Assembly (NCBI RefSeq): GCF_003999975.1
Contig: NZ_RJAC01000046.1
Span: forward strand, 1-33,022
Source of the DNA: Actinoplanes solisilvae
Lineage (GTDB): Bacteria; Actinomycetota; Actinomycetes; Mycobacteriales; Micromonosporaceae
Reading direction: 5' to 3'
DNA length: 33,022 bases
In this document: piece after piece, positions 7,301-14,168 of the stretch
Numbering within the stretch: position 1 is the stretch's first letter
Layout: each line of letters opens with the position of its first letter
Program-made: the position numbers and the translations under genes
Notes under the pieces: generated by a model
Seen by the model: only the letters and a program-made list of their open reading frames with translations
The model's database searches: none
What the model was told of the DNA's origin: nothing

Positions 7301-9889
7301 GACAATTCCGACTTCAACAACACCTCCGCGACCGGCACGTGGCCGGTGTCCGCCGACGCCACCGGGCGGTACGGCACCGACCACGCGACGCACACGGCCG
7401 GCACCGGCGACAGCGCCTTCACCTGGCGGCTCAACGTGCCGCAGTCCGGCAGCTACCAGGTGTTCGCCCGGTTCCCGCAGGTCAGCGGGGCCGCCACGAA
7501 CGCGGAATACACGGTCGCGCACAGCGGTGGTGACACCGTGCGCACGGTCGACCAGAGCGTCGGCACGGGCACCTGGGTCAGCCTGGGGTCGTACGCCTTC
7601 GCCGAGGGCAACACCCACAGGATCAGTCTGTCGGACAAGGCCGGCGGCACCGTGGTCGCGGACGCCGTCAAGATCGTCCGGGACAACGCGGCCGACGTCG
7701 ACGACGAGAAGAAGGACTACGGCTACCAGTACGACGCCAACGGCAACCTCACCACCATCGCCGACGCCTCGCCGGGAGCCCGGGTGGACCGGTACGCGGT
7801 CACGTACACCCAGCTCAACCAGGTCGCCGAGGTGAACGAGTCGAAGTCGGGCAGCACCGTCAACAGCACGTCGTTCACCTACAACGAGAACGGCGCGCCA
7901 CTGACGCTGCGCCACGACAAGCAGTACTCCAGCTACGAGTACGAGACCCGCGACCTGGTCGCGAAGGTGACCAACGGCAAGTCGGCCACCGACACGTCGG
8001 CGAAGGCCACCACGTACACGTACACCGACCGCGGCGAGAAGCTGCGCGAGGTCAAGGGCAACGGCAACGCCGTCGACTACACGTACTTCCTCGACGGGCT
8101 GCTCAAGTCGCAGACCGAGAAGAAGCCGGACGGCACGCTGGTCGCGGAGAACGCCCTGGACTACGACGTCAGCGGCAACCGGTCGCACGAGGTCGCCCGG
8201 AAGATGAACGCCGACGACCACGGGGCGTACCTCACCACCACCAGCGACTACACCTACGACCCGCGGGACCGGCTGGCCCAGGTCACCCGGACCGGCACCG
8301 GCGCCGGCGGCGAGACCTACGAGCACGACGCGAACGGCAACGTCACCCGGCAGAGCGTCAAGGGCGTCACCACGACGTTCCGGTACGACCGGGACCGGCT
8401 GCTGACCGCGTCGGCCGGCGGCGCCGACGCGTCGTACAACTACGACCCGTTCGGCCGCCTCGACACCGTCACCTCGGCCGGCCTCGTGGTCGAGCGCAAC
8501 GTCTACGACGGCTTCGACCACGTTGTCGAGAACCGAAGGAACAACGGCGTCACCACGACGACCACCGAGTTCACCTACGACCCGATGGACCGCACAGCCA
8601 CGCGCACGGCCGACGCCGGCTCGGCCGAGGAGAAGACCACCGTCTTCAACTACTTGGGCCTGTCGTCGGACGTGATGGACGAAGAGGTCGCCGGCAAGCT
8701 GACCAAGTCGTACCAGTACTCGCCGTGGGGCCGGCGGCTGTCGCAGATCACCCACGCCGGTGACGGGAGCACCGAGCAGGCGTACTACGGCTACAACCCA
8801 CACACCGACGTGGAGACGCTGACCGACGCCTCCGGAGACACCAAGGCCACTTACGGCTACACGGCCTATGGCAGCAACGACGACAGCCAGTTCACCGGCA
8901 TCGACAAGCCGGACACCACGGACCCGCTGAAGGAGCCCTACAACTCGTACCGGTTCAACAGCAAGCGGTGGGATCAGGCTTCCGGCTCGTACGACATGGG
9001 CTTCCGTGACTACAGTCCCGGCCTGAACCGGTTCCTGACCCGGGACAGCTACAACGGCGCCCTGGCCGACCTGAACCTCGGCATCAACCCGTGGACCGGT
9101 AACCGGTACGCGTTCGGCGGTGGCAACCCGGTCACGGCGGTGGAGATCGACGGCCACTGCTGGGAGTGGGCGCAGGGCATCTGCGACACCGCCGGTGACG
9201 TGGCGAACTGGGTCGACCACAACTCGGACACGCTGCAGGACCTCGCGGTCGACGCGGCCGAGACGGTGCTGGGCGCCGCGGCCACCGTGGGCGGCGGCGC
9301 GATGATGGCCACCGGTGTGGCGGCGTGCGGGGTCAGCGTCCCGTTCGCGGTCACCGGTGTCGGTGCGGTGGTGACCGCCGCCGGATGCGCCGGCGGCGCG
9401 GCCCTGGCCGGTGGCGGTGTGCTGGTCAGCGGTCTGGGCATCATGGCGATGGTCGACGGCGCGTCGAAGTTCGGCGAGGACCTGAACCGGCTGGAGAACC
9501 CACCCGGCGACGGCACACCGGCGGCCGCACCGTCCGGTCCCTCGGTGAACAAGACGAACGGCCTCGCCGACGGCGACAAGGACCTGCGCCGGACGTGGAA
9601 ATCGGGCGACGTCAACTACAACATCAACACCGGGCACGGCTTCAACCGGGCGCACGGCGGCGGCACCGACCTGCGCACGACCGGCCTGACCCCGGACGAG
9701 GTGGAGAAGGCCATCATCGCGGACATCGAGAAGTTCAAGGGCGGCGGCGGCAAGCTGGCCGACCCGGCCGACGGCACGGGCGTCTTCAAGACGGAGCGCA
9801 CAATCGACGTCAACGGCAACTCCATCACCTACCGGGCCAACCAGACCACGCCCGATACGGTCAACGTCGCCACGTACTGGCTGAACTGA
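1328..9889 (+). CDS. secreted RHS/YD-repeat polymorphic toxin, WapA-like
   Basis: This 2853-residue protein starts at ATG 1328, after AAAGGACG. Residues 1-27 form a signal peptide (MGRRR, then a hydrophobic core and an ASG-type end), so it is exported by Sec rather than by a type VI system. Approximate domain order: a DNRLRE jelly-roll (315-635) interrupted by a golvesin/xanthan-lyase-type carbohydrate-binding-like domain (429-557); an FN3-like segment (643-735); a second DNRLRE (747-934); a beta domain (938-1055); the RHS entry segment (1061-1155); dozens of YD repeats (1180-2535) split by a second golvesin-like domain (1988-2120); the RHS core (2537-2611, FRDYSPGLNRFLTRDS); a Gly/Ala-rich hydrophobic pre-toxin segment (2636-2714); and a C-terminal domain of about 100 residues (2755-2853). 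In known RHS/WapA proteins the YD shell encloses the toxin, which is released after the core. The terminal domain has conserved-looking His, Arg, Thr and Tyr/Trp residues (NTGHGFNRAHGGG, TERTIDVNGN, TYWLN), which could suit a BECR-type RNase. That is inference. Confidence 0.9.
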   Translation: MGRRRGTLVAALALTVLAGSGTWGYVATREDEAPTAAAPASAPQDRPGLLERVGDAALDLVGADRGTAKAEPVSSGLSVDQPPVSGRAWPAQKRVREVASKRTANARVYQLADGRLQAEISSVPVNYRDGKGRFQPIDTRVRPTGRSGYVQGNSTNTFASLFGDSSDDLVRFEKDGRSVELGLPGADRDTKPVVSGSTVTYPGLADGADLVYEVSSTELKEKILLKRAPSGPVSYTFSLDLNGLSAAPQPDGSIDFVTAAGATALTMPAPYMYDETGATSTKVTQKVTGDTVTVTADTAWLTEPGRAYPVVVDPTIRVQPVPTDAQDVMISSGATTTNYDSSYELRVGTDTSAAWRSLLKFDTGMVPAGTAIDDAQLQLYYDSSYYAYGFDVPMEARRITTPWSETTATWASTNANVTAEPVGNIVTVDDGDTNTSAVGTWTSSTNATLTAKAIGGDYRVNNDTTAGHTHTWVPTITEAGNYLVEVHYVGESDRASNAPYTVYYNGGSKAYTVDQTTPVAAGGWKTLGVHPFAAGTTGKVVLGDVAGKAVIADAVRFTKANTVKANSKSSVWSSFPVRNVVQEWVNGTAANNGLMIKAVNETDKGRGGAIFQASEYAYNNERRDANLPKLTITYGRPGVAVNPPTTITSTGALLDWPAYTGTDIAEYQVHRSVYQTWTPSAATLVAPVDKGTTSFQDSTASPTPAAETDIMKRKFFYYMVAVKTTDGKIIAGPTAPAMLPRAGQITKIFRTGVTDTTLSAGQPAANVNSYAGDPYVSPGNNSSVYGDTRALVRVPVAGVPATAQLVDARLRMWNVGLYPGTDTDENIDAHPLTRAFDQAKATWNTSDGTTVWTTPGGDYAATALAADNTSTNDPKWLTWDVTAAAKGWITNPATNHGLLLRQRDEVNQTARAMLLSAEAAEPLLRPTLEVTYLEKTPESTYYVPELPEGAPPAGTFTTPVSISNPTGAAWKATDWQLSYRWTRADGAAVTGAQAVTALPADVPSGGTADLTATVTTPPSTTEGNKKTDYTINWELRNRTTGQTLQQAAAIAPLAQNIAVVEPTSDQLGLEKFYSYAGKNTGGGGTLMNNLYAGNTVWSYNAFSNPSRGLVSFVRLAYNSLDTSDTVAGYGWSLQASSMMRLGSPLDFHPNPKPTSVTFTDGDGTSHWFTLDAATNTWTSPKGVHLYLQKKAGVDCRPNTQEPQAWSLTRPDRTQFFYDCEGYLTSTVDKNGNAMTFTYEERKSNNKPTKFLRYVTDPENRQTITLDYYAKGDAYDYIDDTTWTRSSATGLTNPKIIDHVRSITDVGGRRMTFTYTDKGLLGELVDGAGSASGSPKTFKFAYDMTQGNKNVKLVKVTDPRGNSTGLAYHSPSAGDDPQWHWRTKSYTDRLGALSRFAYTDPDGSQGGNIDTVVTDAEGHTAAYRMDGYGRPYQTTNAKAEVTKLTWDDQHNVSRLEEANGAASTWTYDARTGYPTEIRDQQAVKDGYPGTVLTYQTQLGGYVADITTKTSPEGRKWSFGYTSEGDLATVTDPLGTATTTTGDYTTTNTYDTWGRLITSTDANGNSTTYGDYDANGYPKVIADALDNVTSYVYDDRGRVTRVTDALGKALTQTYDTFGRPLVHRQPKDQAAGVYVTTPAPVYDANDNVTTSTAPNGAVTTAEYDPADQLVTTTAPADTSGGPQRRTTHTYDKVGNLLTTTEPNGNLTATAGDYTTTNTYDAIYQLTTVTNAVGQKIQYEYDTVGNVVTMRDPRKNATADTADYTTGMVYDLAHRVVRTTDAAGKSTRGAYDKDGLVTSATDQLGNTTLIGYDGRGKMVERTVPRSAGVATVFRYEYDQVGNQTKMISPRGVATTGDADDFATVQVYDKLNRLIETHHPYAKSDPRYNTPDKTTYAYDKAGRLVTSSAPPSAGQSVRNDTTYTYFDNGWTKSSSDPWDIVTTYDYNEIGGQTARTATSAGGSSNRTMSWSYYPDGKLKSRADDGVPVGRQVVLVDNSDFNNTSATGTWPVSADATGRYGTDHATHTAGTGDSAFTWRLNVPQSGSYQVFARFPQVSGAATNAEYTVAHSGGDTVRTVDQSVGTGTWVSLGSYAFAEGNTHRISLSDKAGGTVVADAVKIVRDNAADVDDEKKDYGYQYDANGNLTTIADASPGARVDRYAVTYTQLNQVAEVNESKSGSTVNSTSFTYNENGAPLTLRHDKQYSSYEYETRDLVAKVTNGKSATDTSAKATTYTYTDRGEKLREVKGNGNAVDYTYFLDGLLKSQTEKKPDGTLVAENALDYDVSGNRSHEVARKMNADDHGAYLTTTSDYTYDPRDRLAQVTRTGTGAGGETYEHDANGNVTRQSVKGVTTTFRYDRDRLLTASAGGADASYNYDPFGRLDTVTSAGLVVERNVYDGFDHVVENRRNNGVTTTTTEFTYDPMDRTATRTADAGSAEEKTTVFNYLGLSSDVMDEEVAGKLTKSYQYSPWGRRLSQITHAGDGSTEQAYYGYNPHTDVETLTDASGDTKATYGYTAYGSNDDSQFTGIDKPDTTDPLKEPYNSYRFNSKRWDQASGSYDMGFRDYSPGLNRFLTRDSYNGALADLNLGINPWTGNRYAFGGGNPVTAVEIDGHCWEWAQGICDTAGDVANWVDHNSDTLQDLAVDAAETVLGAAATVGGGAMMATGVAACGVSVPFAVTGVGAVVTAAGCAGGAALAGGGVLVSGLGIMAMVDGASKFGEDLNRLENPPGDGTPAAAPSGPSVNKTNGLADGDKDLRRTWKSGDVNYNINTGHGFNRAHGGGTDLRTTGLTPDEVEKAIIADIEKFKGGGGKLADPADGTGVFKTERTIDVNGNSITYRANQTTPDTVNVATYWLN
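9586..9889 (+). other. variable C-terminal toxin domain of the RHS protein
   Basis: This is the last hundred or so codons, after the proline/alanine linker at residues 2720-2745. The segment contains GHGFNRAHGGGTDLR, a helix DEVEKAIIADIEKF, a GTGVFKTERTI strand, and the end NVATYWLN. The helix-then-strands arrangement with His, Arg and Thr is compatible with small RNase toxins of the barnase/EndoU/colicin-like (BECR) group, but no family can be assigned with certainty. It is followed at once by a small helical gene, the standard toxin-immunity arrangement. Confidence 0.5.
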
Positions 9890-9910
9890 GTAACCGGCAA
9901 GGGACGGATC

Positions 9911-10258
9911 ATGAAGGAACTGCTGCAGCTGGCGCGCGAGCTCGCCGCCGACGACGTGGGCGAACTCGGCCCGGAACAGTTGCGCGAGCTCACGCGGGAT
10001 TTCATCGAGGTGCTCACCTTCGCCCCGGCGGAGGAGATCGTGTCGATGCTGCGGATCTCCCGGGACGAGAACTATCTCGGCCTGCCGGTCTGGGCGCGCA
10101 ACCTGGCGTTCAGGCTGGCCTGCCTGCAGCGGCCCGGCGACGCCGCACTGCTGCGTGACGCGGGTCGCGACCTGATGATGTTCGGTCCGGACTGGGACGA
10201 CATCGCGACGTCCATGCTGCACCGCGCGGATGCGATGGAGGCCGCGGACCGCGACTGA
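9911..10258 (+). CDS. candidate cognate immunity protein of the RHS toxin
   Basis: A 115-residue, strongly helical, acidic, cysteine-poor cytoplasmic protein begins 21 bp after the RHS stop, with AAGGGA as ribosome binding site. It has no signal peptide or membrane segment. The family is not recognised. Position, size, and the shared terminator at 10268-10307 make it the expected immunity protein, binding the C-terminal toxin domain to protect the producer. The sequence shows helices around ELLQLARELAAD, EQLRELTRDFIEVL and VWARNLAFRLACLQ and an acidic tail, suited to covering a basic nuclease. The immunity role is inferred from context. Confidence 0.6.
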   Translation: MKELLQLARELAADDVGELGPEQLRELTRDFIEVLTFAPAEEIVSMLRISRDENYLGLPVWARNLAFRLACLQRPGDAALLRDAGRDLMMFGPDWDDIATSMLHRADAMEAADRD

Positions 10259-10267
10259 GCCCGATGG

Positions 10268-10307
10268 CGCGGCGGCGTGGTCGATGGGAATCGACCACGC
10301 CGCCGCG
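10268..10307 (+). terminator. 17-bp stem hairpin terminator of the RHS-immunity operon
   Basis: Arms 10268-10284 and 10291-10307 are perfect reverse complements around a 6-nt loop (TGGGAA), starting 10 bp after the immunity stop codon. No U-tract follows. It also sits at the 3' end of the convergent anti-sigma gene (stop at 10339), so it may stop both transcripts. Confidence 0.85.
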
Positions 10308-10338
10308 TTCCATCCGTCCGCGTGAACCAGGGTGTTCG

Positions 10339-11031
10339 TCAGTCCTTGCTCGACCGGGACTTCGGTTTCTTCGACTTCTCCGACTTGTCGGGCTTGTCAT
10401 TCTTGCCGGTTTTCTTGGCCGGGCCGGGCTGCGCCGACGTGGGAGCCCCGCCGATCAGCCGGGCGCAGAACGGCGCCACCTCTTCCTCACCACCCGCCGC
10501 GGTGATCAGGTCGCGCCGGTCACGGCCGTTCATCGGGTGACCGCCCTGGGCGGCGGTCCGCCACGCGACACACCAGTCCTTCTGGGCCGAGGCCCCGGGC
10601 GTGCCGATTGCCGGGGACGACGACGACGGCGGCGGGGACGGGGACGGCCGGGTGAGGGCCGGCCGGCTCGGGGCGGCGGTGGGCGCGGGCACGGCCAGCC
10701 CGGGGAGCAGGCGATGCGCGCCGCGCTGCATGGCATCCGGAAGGCGACCGGAGCGGGCCGCGACCGCGGTCCCGCCGGCACCCAGAAGCGCCAGGGCGGC
10801 CATCGTGGTCACGACGAGCGTCCGCGTGCGCCGCGGCGTCACCCGAGCCGGGACGGCGGATGGCGACAGCGAGGCGGTCCGGCGGCGTTCGGCAGCGAGC
10901 GCGGCGACCATCGCCTGTTCACCGCGGAGTTCGTCGGCGCCCGCGGGGGCCCGCAGGGCGCTGACAAGGTCGTCGAGGCGCGGGTCTCGCCGCACCCTCG
11001 CAGCGCGGCGCAGCACGTCGCAAAGTCGCAT
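10339..11031 (-). CDS. anti-sigma-factor-like single-pass membrane protein
   Basis: This 230-residue protein has a cytoplasmic basic/helical N-terminus (1-70), one membrane helix at 71-92 (TLVVTTMAALALLGAGG), a Pro/Ser-rich extracytoplasmic linker, and a small conserved-looking segment with two cysteines (DWCVAW and APFCARLIGG). A Lys/Ser/Pro tail ends it. Its ATG at 11029-11031 begins 4 bp after the stop codon of the ECF sigma gene upstream, so the two are translationally coupled. This topology and pairing are typical of regulators that hold an ECF sigma factor at the membrane. The usual zinc motif HxxxCxxC of ZAS-type anti-sigma factors is absent, so the assignment rests on context and topology. 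The two outer cysteines could form a disulfide; the signal sensed is unknown. Confidence 0.65.
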   Translation of the reverse strand: MRLCDVLRRAARVRRDPRLDDLVSALRAPAGADELRGEQAMVAALAAERRRTASLSPSAVPARVTPRRTRTLVVTTMAALALLGAGGTAVAARSGRLPDAMQRGAHRLLPGLAVPAPTAAPSRPALTRPSPSPPPSSSSPAIGTPGASAQKDWCVAWRTAAQGGHPMNGRDRRDLITAAGGEEEVAPFCARLIGGAPTSAQPGPAKKTGKNDKPDKSEKSKKPKSRSSKD

Positions 11032-11035
11032 CCCG

Positions 11036-11620
11036 CTACACATCCTCGTTGTCGTGGTCATGGCGGATACGCGTGGCACGCCCCCGGACCTGCGGGTCGG
11101 CGGCCAGCCGGCGGAGTCCCCGCATGGTCGCGATCCGCACCGCGCCGCGGCCCTTGCCCAGCACCCGGGCGGTCGCGGCGACGTCGAGCCCGGCCACGAC
11201 CCGCAACATCACCGCCTCGGCCTGGTCGACCGGCAGGGCCGCGACCCGGCTCAGCGCCCAGGCGGTGTCGGTGCCCTCGATGACTTCGGCGGCGGCGTCG
11301 CGGCCGGCCGCGACGAGGGTCACCGTCGCGGCCGGGTCCTCGAGACGCCGCCCGGTCCGGCGCAGATCGTCGATGCCGCGGTGCCGGGCGATGTGGAACA
11401 GCCACGCCCGGAAGGCGGCTGGGGAGCCCTGGAAACGGTCGACGTCCCGTGCCGCCTGCAGCCACGTCTCCGACGCGACGTCCTCGGCGGCGTCGCCGAC
11501 GAGCACCCGCAGATAACGCAGCACCGGCGGGTGCAGGGCACGCCAAAGCACGGCGAATCCGCGCTCGTCACCGGCCCGCGCGGCGGTGAGCGCGTCGGCG
11601 AGTTCGTCATCCGTGGGCAA
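11036..11620 (-). CDS. ECF-type RNA polymerase sigma factor
   Basis: This 194-residue sigma-70-family factor has only regions 2 and 4. Region 2 includes the core-binding and -10 recognition helices (HPPVLRYLRVLVGD, then SETWLQAARDVDRFQG, AFRAWLFHIARHRGIDDLRR). Region 4 carries the -35 helix-turn-helix (PVDQAEAVMLRVVAGLDVAA, GAVRIATMRGLRRLA). The start is taken as TTG at 11618-11620 because GGAGGAG stands 6-12 bases upstream and homology-like sequence begins immediately (PTDDELADAL). The longer frame upstream is not protein-like. It is followed directly by the membrane anti-sigma-like gene, so it probably directs a small envelope or stress regulon. No recognisable promoter was seen for autoregulation. 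Confidence 0.88.
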   Translation of the reverse strand: MPTDDELADALTAARAGDERGFAVLWRALHPPVLRYLRVLVGDAAEDVASETWLQAARDVDRFQGSPAAFRAWLFHIARHRGIDDLRRTGRRLEDPAATVTLVAAGRDAAAEVIEGTDTAWALSRVAALPVDQAEAVMLRVVAGLDVAATARVLGKGRGAVRIATMRGLRRLAADPQVRGRATRIRHDHDNEDV

Positions 11621-11935
11621 GGGGGCTCCTCCAGCAACAGGCCCGCACGCTACCCGCCGGGGGAACGGGCCAGGCCGTGGATGCAGCCGGAGTGCACATC
11701 CATAGACATGCGAGCTCGCTGGCTTCCTTTCGGAACGGAGTCGATCGCACGGCTCGATCGTCGCATTCACCCGCGTACGCCGAAGGTCCACGACGGGGCA
11801 GCGTTCGGAGGGCGATTTCTGTTACTCGAAACGGTCACTTCCCCGCTTGATAATGCTCACTGCACGATTGGCGCCGTCCACATTGATCTCACCGGTCCGG
11901 ACTTCCTAACCTGAGGGCCGATCCAAGGGGGATAG
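11621..11935. promoter_or_regulatory. divergent intergenic region between sigma factor and SARP genes
   Basis: This 315-bp gap serves two divergent genes. The half next to the SARP gene is AT-richer (around 11805-11900). It holds a GATAAT hexamer at about 11849-11854 that could be a -10 element, but no good -35 lies at 16-18 bp. AAGGGGG at 11925-11931 is the SARP ribosome binding site. Nothing resembling a gene, riboswitch or SARP direct-repeat operator was convincing. Confidence 0.35.
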
Positions 11936-13333
11936 ATGTCCATCGAGGTCCGTCTGCTCGGGCCGGTGGAGTTACGGGGGGAGAACGGTCTCGTTCACGC
12001 GGGACCGGCGAAACAGCGTGCGGTGCTCGCCGTACTCGCCCTGGAAGCCAACCGGCCGGTGACGCTGCACCGGCTGACCGAGCTGCTCTGGGCCGGGAAG
12101 CCGCCGCGGTCCGCGGTCGCGAACATCCGCAACCACGTCGCGTCGCTGCGCCGTGCGCTGGTCGACCGGATCGTCTCGCGGCAGGGTGCGTACCAGCTGA
12201 ACCTGGCCTCGCACGAACTGGACGTGGGCGAGTTTCGCCGGCTCGCGGACACCGGGCGGAACGCCCTCGCGCTCGGCGAGGCCGAGCAGGCCGAGGCCCG
12301 TCTCGCCGCCGCGCTGCGGCTGTGGCGCGGGCCGGCCGGGACGGGGCTCCCGCGCGGCACGGCGCTCGACGTCCTGCTGACCGGTCTCGAAGCCGACCGG
12401 TTGCGGACCGTGGAGGATCTCGTCGAGGCGCGTCTGCGCCTCGGTAACCTCGGAGACCTGGTGGTCGTGCTGCGCGAGCACCTGGCCGCGCACCCGTTGC
12501 GCGAACGTGCCTGGGGGCAGCTCATGCTGGCCCTCTATCGAGCCGGCGACGTGGGCGCGGCGCTCGCGTCCTTCCGGCAGGCGCAGGCCATCCTGCACGC
12601 CCAGCTCGGCGTCGACCCGGGCAACGAGCTGGCCGCGCTACACGTGGCGATGCTGGAGCGGGCGCCACACCTCGACCTGGGCCGGCCACCCCCTGCCTTC
12701 CCAGGCCGGACGGTCGCCGTCGAGGCGCCCCGGGAACTGCCACCGGACTTGATGTCGGTGGCCGGCCATTCCGACGAGCTGGCGGTCGTGCTGGCCGGCG
12801 TCCGTACGGTGCCCACCGGCCGAGTCTCCGCGGTTGTGATCATCCACGGCCCGCCCCGCAGTGGTAAGACGGCGCTGGTCATCCGGGCCGGCCACGCGCT
12901 GGCCGACGCGTTCCCGGACGGCCAGATCTTCGCCGAGGGCGGCCCGGATGTCACGGCTTCCAACCTGATGGCCCGGGTGCTGCGGGCGTTCGGGGTCCCG
13001 CCGGACGAGGTACCCGAGCAGCCCGACGAGCGCATCGGCCGCTACCGCTCGCTGCTGGCCACGCGCCGGGTCCTGATCGTCCTGGACGCGGTCACGAGCG
13101 AGGCGCAGGTGCGTCCGCTCATCCCGGCCTCGGCCGGCTCGGCGCTGCTGGTCACCAGCCGCCGTTCGCTGCGCGTGCCCGAGTGCGTGCAGCATGTGGC
13201 CCTGCGCACGTCGGCGCGCGTACGCGTCCGCCCGTACGCATCCGGGCTGGTCCTCCCGGCGCGCAGAACCGAAGGTGTACCTACCTGGTATCGAGCGCCG
13301 ATCCGTACCGGGCGGATCGGCCTGGGTCGGTGA
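11936..13333 (+). CDS. SARP/AfsR-type regulator, broken inside NB-ARC
   Basis: The 465-residue protein begins with an OmpR-type winged helix (about 1-90: VRLLGPVELRG, HRLTELLWAG, IRNHVASLRRAL). A bacterial transcriptional activation (BTAD) TPR-like domain follows (95-240), then an NTPase with Walker A GPPRSGKTA near 305 and Walker B RVLIVLDAV near 378. This is the AfsR layout of antibiotic-cluster activators. After VTSRRSLRVPECVQHVAL (about residue 420) the sequence stops resembling NB-ARC and becomes an Arg/Pro-rich tail ending GRIGLGR. The rest of NB-ARC and the C-terminal TPRs of full-length AfsR proteins are missing. DNA binding and activation may persist because small SARPs lack these parts, but ATPase control is probably lost. 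No biosynthetic cluster is visible nearby. Confidence 0.82.
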   Translation: MSIEVRLLGPVELRGENGLVHAGPAKQRAVLAVLALEANRPVTLHRLTELLWAGKPPRSAVANIRNHVASLRRALVDRIVSRQGAYQLNLASHELDVGEFRRLADTGRNALALGEAEQAEARLAAALRLWRGPAGTGLPRGTALDVLLTGLEADRLRTVEDLVEARLRLGNLGDLVVVLREHLAAHPLRERAWGQLMLALYRAGDVGAALASFRQAQAILHAQLGVDPGNELAALHVAMLERAPHLDLGRPPPAFPGRTVAVEAPRELPPDLMSVAGHSDELAVVLAGVRTVPTGRVSAVVIIHGPPRSGKTALVIRAGHALADAFPDGQIFAEGGPDVTASNLMARVLRAFGVPPDEVPEQPDERIGRYRSLLATRRVLIVLDAVTSEAQVRPLIPASAGSALLVTSRRSLRVPECVQHVALRTSARVRVRPYASGLVLPARRTEGVPTWYRAPIRTGRIGLGR

Positions 13334-13418
13334 TCGACGGTCCGGCGGCTTTGGCCGACGCGTCGGTCAGGCCGACCCCACCTGACGGAATGCCGCGTCG
13401 GCAGGCGATGATCGTGGG

Positions 13419-14162
13419 ATGGGCATTCCAGGACCCCTGCGCGAATCTCTGCACGACCCGGCGTTCTGGGCGCGGTACACCTTCGCCGCGGAGGACGGCC
13501 CCGGCTCCGATCGGCTCGGCGCCCTTGAAGAACTGCTGGACGATGACGATGACGATGACGAGGACGAGGAGGACACGACGCTCAACGTCGCCTTCGACGT
13601 CGGCGGCGGCCATCTCATCCTGCTCGAGGTCGACACCCGGCTCGGCAGGTACGAATTGGGCATCACCGGGCCTGATTCCGCCGAGTGGGCCGGGCTGGGC
13701 TGGGACGATTTGGCCCACTGGCACCCGTACGCGCTGCGTTGGCCGGAGCTCGACCTGATCTGCCGGGCGGTCGCCGTGCGGGATCCGCTGCTGCCGCACC
13801 CCGGCGCACCGATGGCCTTGCTATGCCGGTTCGCCGCGGTCTTCGAGGACGACAACGTGGACGCCGCCGTTGCCGCCGTGGACGCGGCGTACGTCGCACT
13901 GCGGCCCCAAGGCTGGGACGGCTACTGGCCCACGGGCGCCGACTGGCTCGAACGGGCTGACTTCCGGGGCCAAAATGTGGTCTGGCACCGCGACGACGCA
14001 GGCAACCTGTGGGCCGAACAAGACGACGACCACGACGCTGACCCCTTCTACAGCACCCGGGTAACAACGCCGGCGGAGGCCGAGGAGCAATTCCCGCATA
14101 CCCCGCTCCGGAACCTGCTGGCCGCCGCCGCGACCACGCTGACGACCGGATCTCGTCCCTGA
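13419..14162 (+). CDS. acidic protein of unknown function, possible immunity protein
   Basis: This 247-residue soluble protein is rich in Asp, Glu and Trp, without signal peptide or membrane helix. A run of seven aspartates plus EDEED (about residues 41-52) is encoded by a GACGAT tandem repeat and separates an N-terminal helix from a beta-rich body (LNVAFDVGGGHLILLEVD, GRYELGITGP). A tryptophan-rich second half follows (WDGYWPTGADWLERADFRG). I do not recognise a family. Location beside an RHS island, acidity and composition resemble immunity proteins, but no toxin is adjacent. The ATG at 13419 has only a weak ribosome binding site. Its stop lies 6 bp before copy B of the 95-bp repeat, and a -1 shift would run it into the repeat's conserved reading frame. 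Confidence 0.6.
   Translation: MGIPGPLRESLHDPAFWARYTFAAEDGPGSDRLGALEELLDDDDDDDEDEEDTTLNVAFDVGGGHLILLEVDTRLGRYELGITGPDSAEWAGLGWDDLAHWHPYALRWPELDLICRAVAVRDPLLPHPGAPMALLCRFAAVFEDDNVDAAVAAVDAAYVALRPQGWDGYWPTGADWLERADFRGQNVVWHRDDAGNLWAEQDDDHDADPFYSTRVTTPAEAEEQFPHTPLRNLLAAAATTLTTGSRP
13539..13572 (+). repeat. GACGAT short tandem repeat inside a gene
   Basis: About three and a half 6-bp GACGAT units followed by GACGAG variants encode an aspartate/glutamate run. Six-base units keep the frame when copy number changes, so length variation would alter the acidic linker rather than break the gene. Confidence 0.7.
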
Positions 14163-14168
14163 CCCCCG

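Noticed and set aside
4900..8900. Repeated YD-type DNA segments as possible CRISPR or mobile repeats
   Set aside because: The repeats are protein-level YD/RHS repeats with variable spacing and in-frame translation; no constant direct repeats with spacers.
4643..10222. Very long open frame (about 1860 codons) antisense to the RHS gene
   Set aside because: High GC leaves antisense frames open. Its translation is low-complexity Val/Arg/Gly-rich sequence without a ribosome binding site or domains, while the plus frame gives clear YD repeats.
11849..11866. TTGATA/GATAAT as a classical -35/-10 promoter for the SARP gene
   Set aside because: No partner hexamer at 16-18 bp; kept only as a vague control region.
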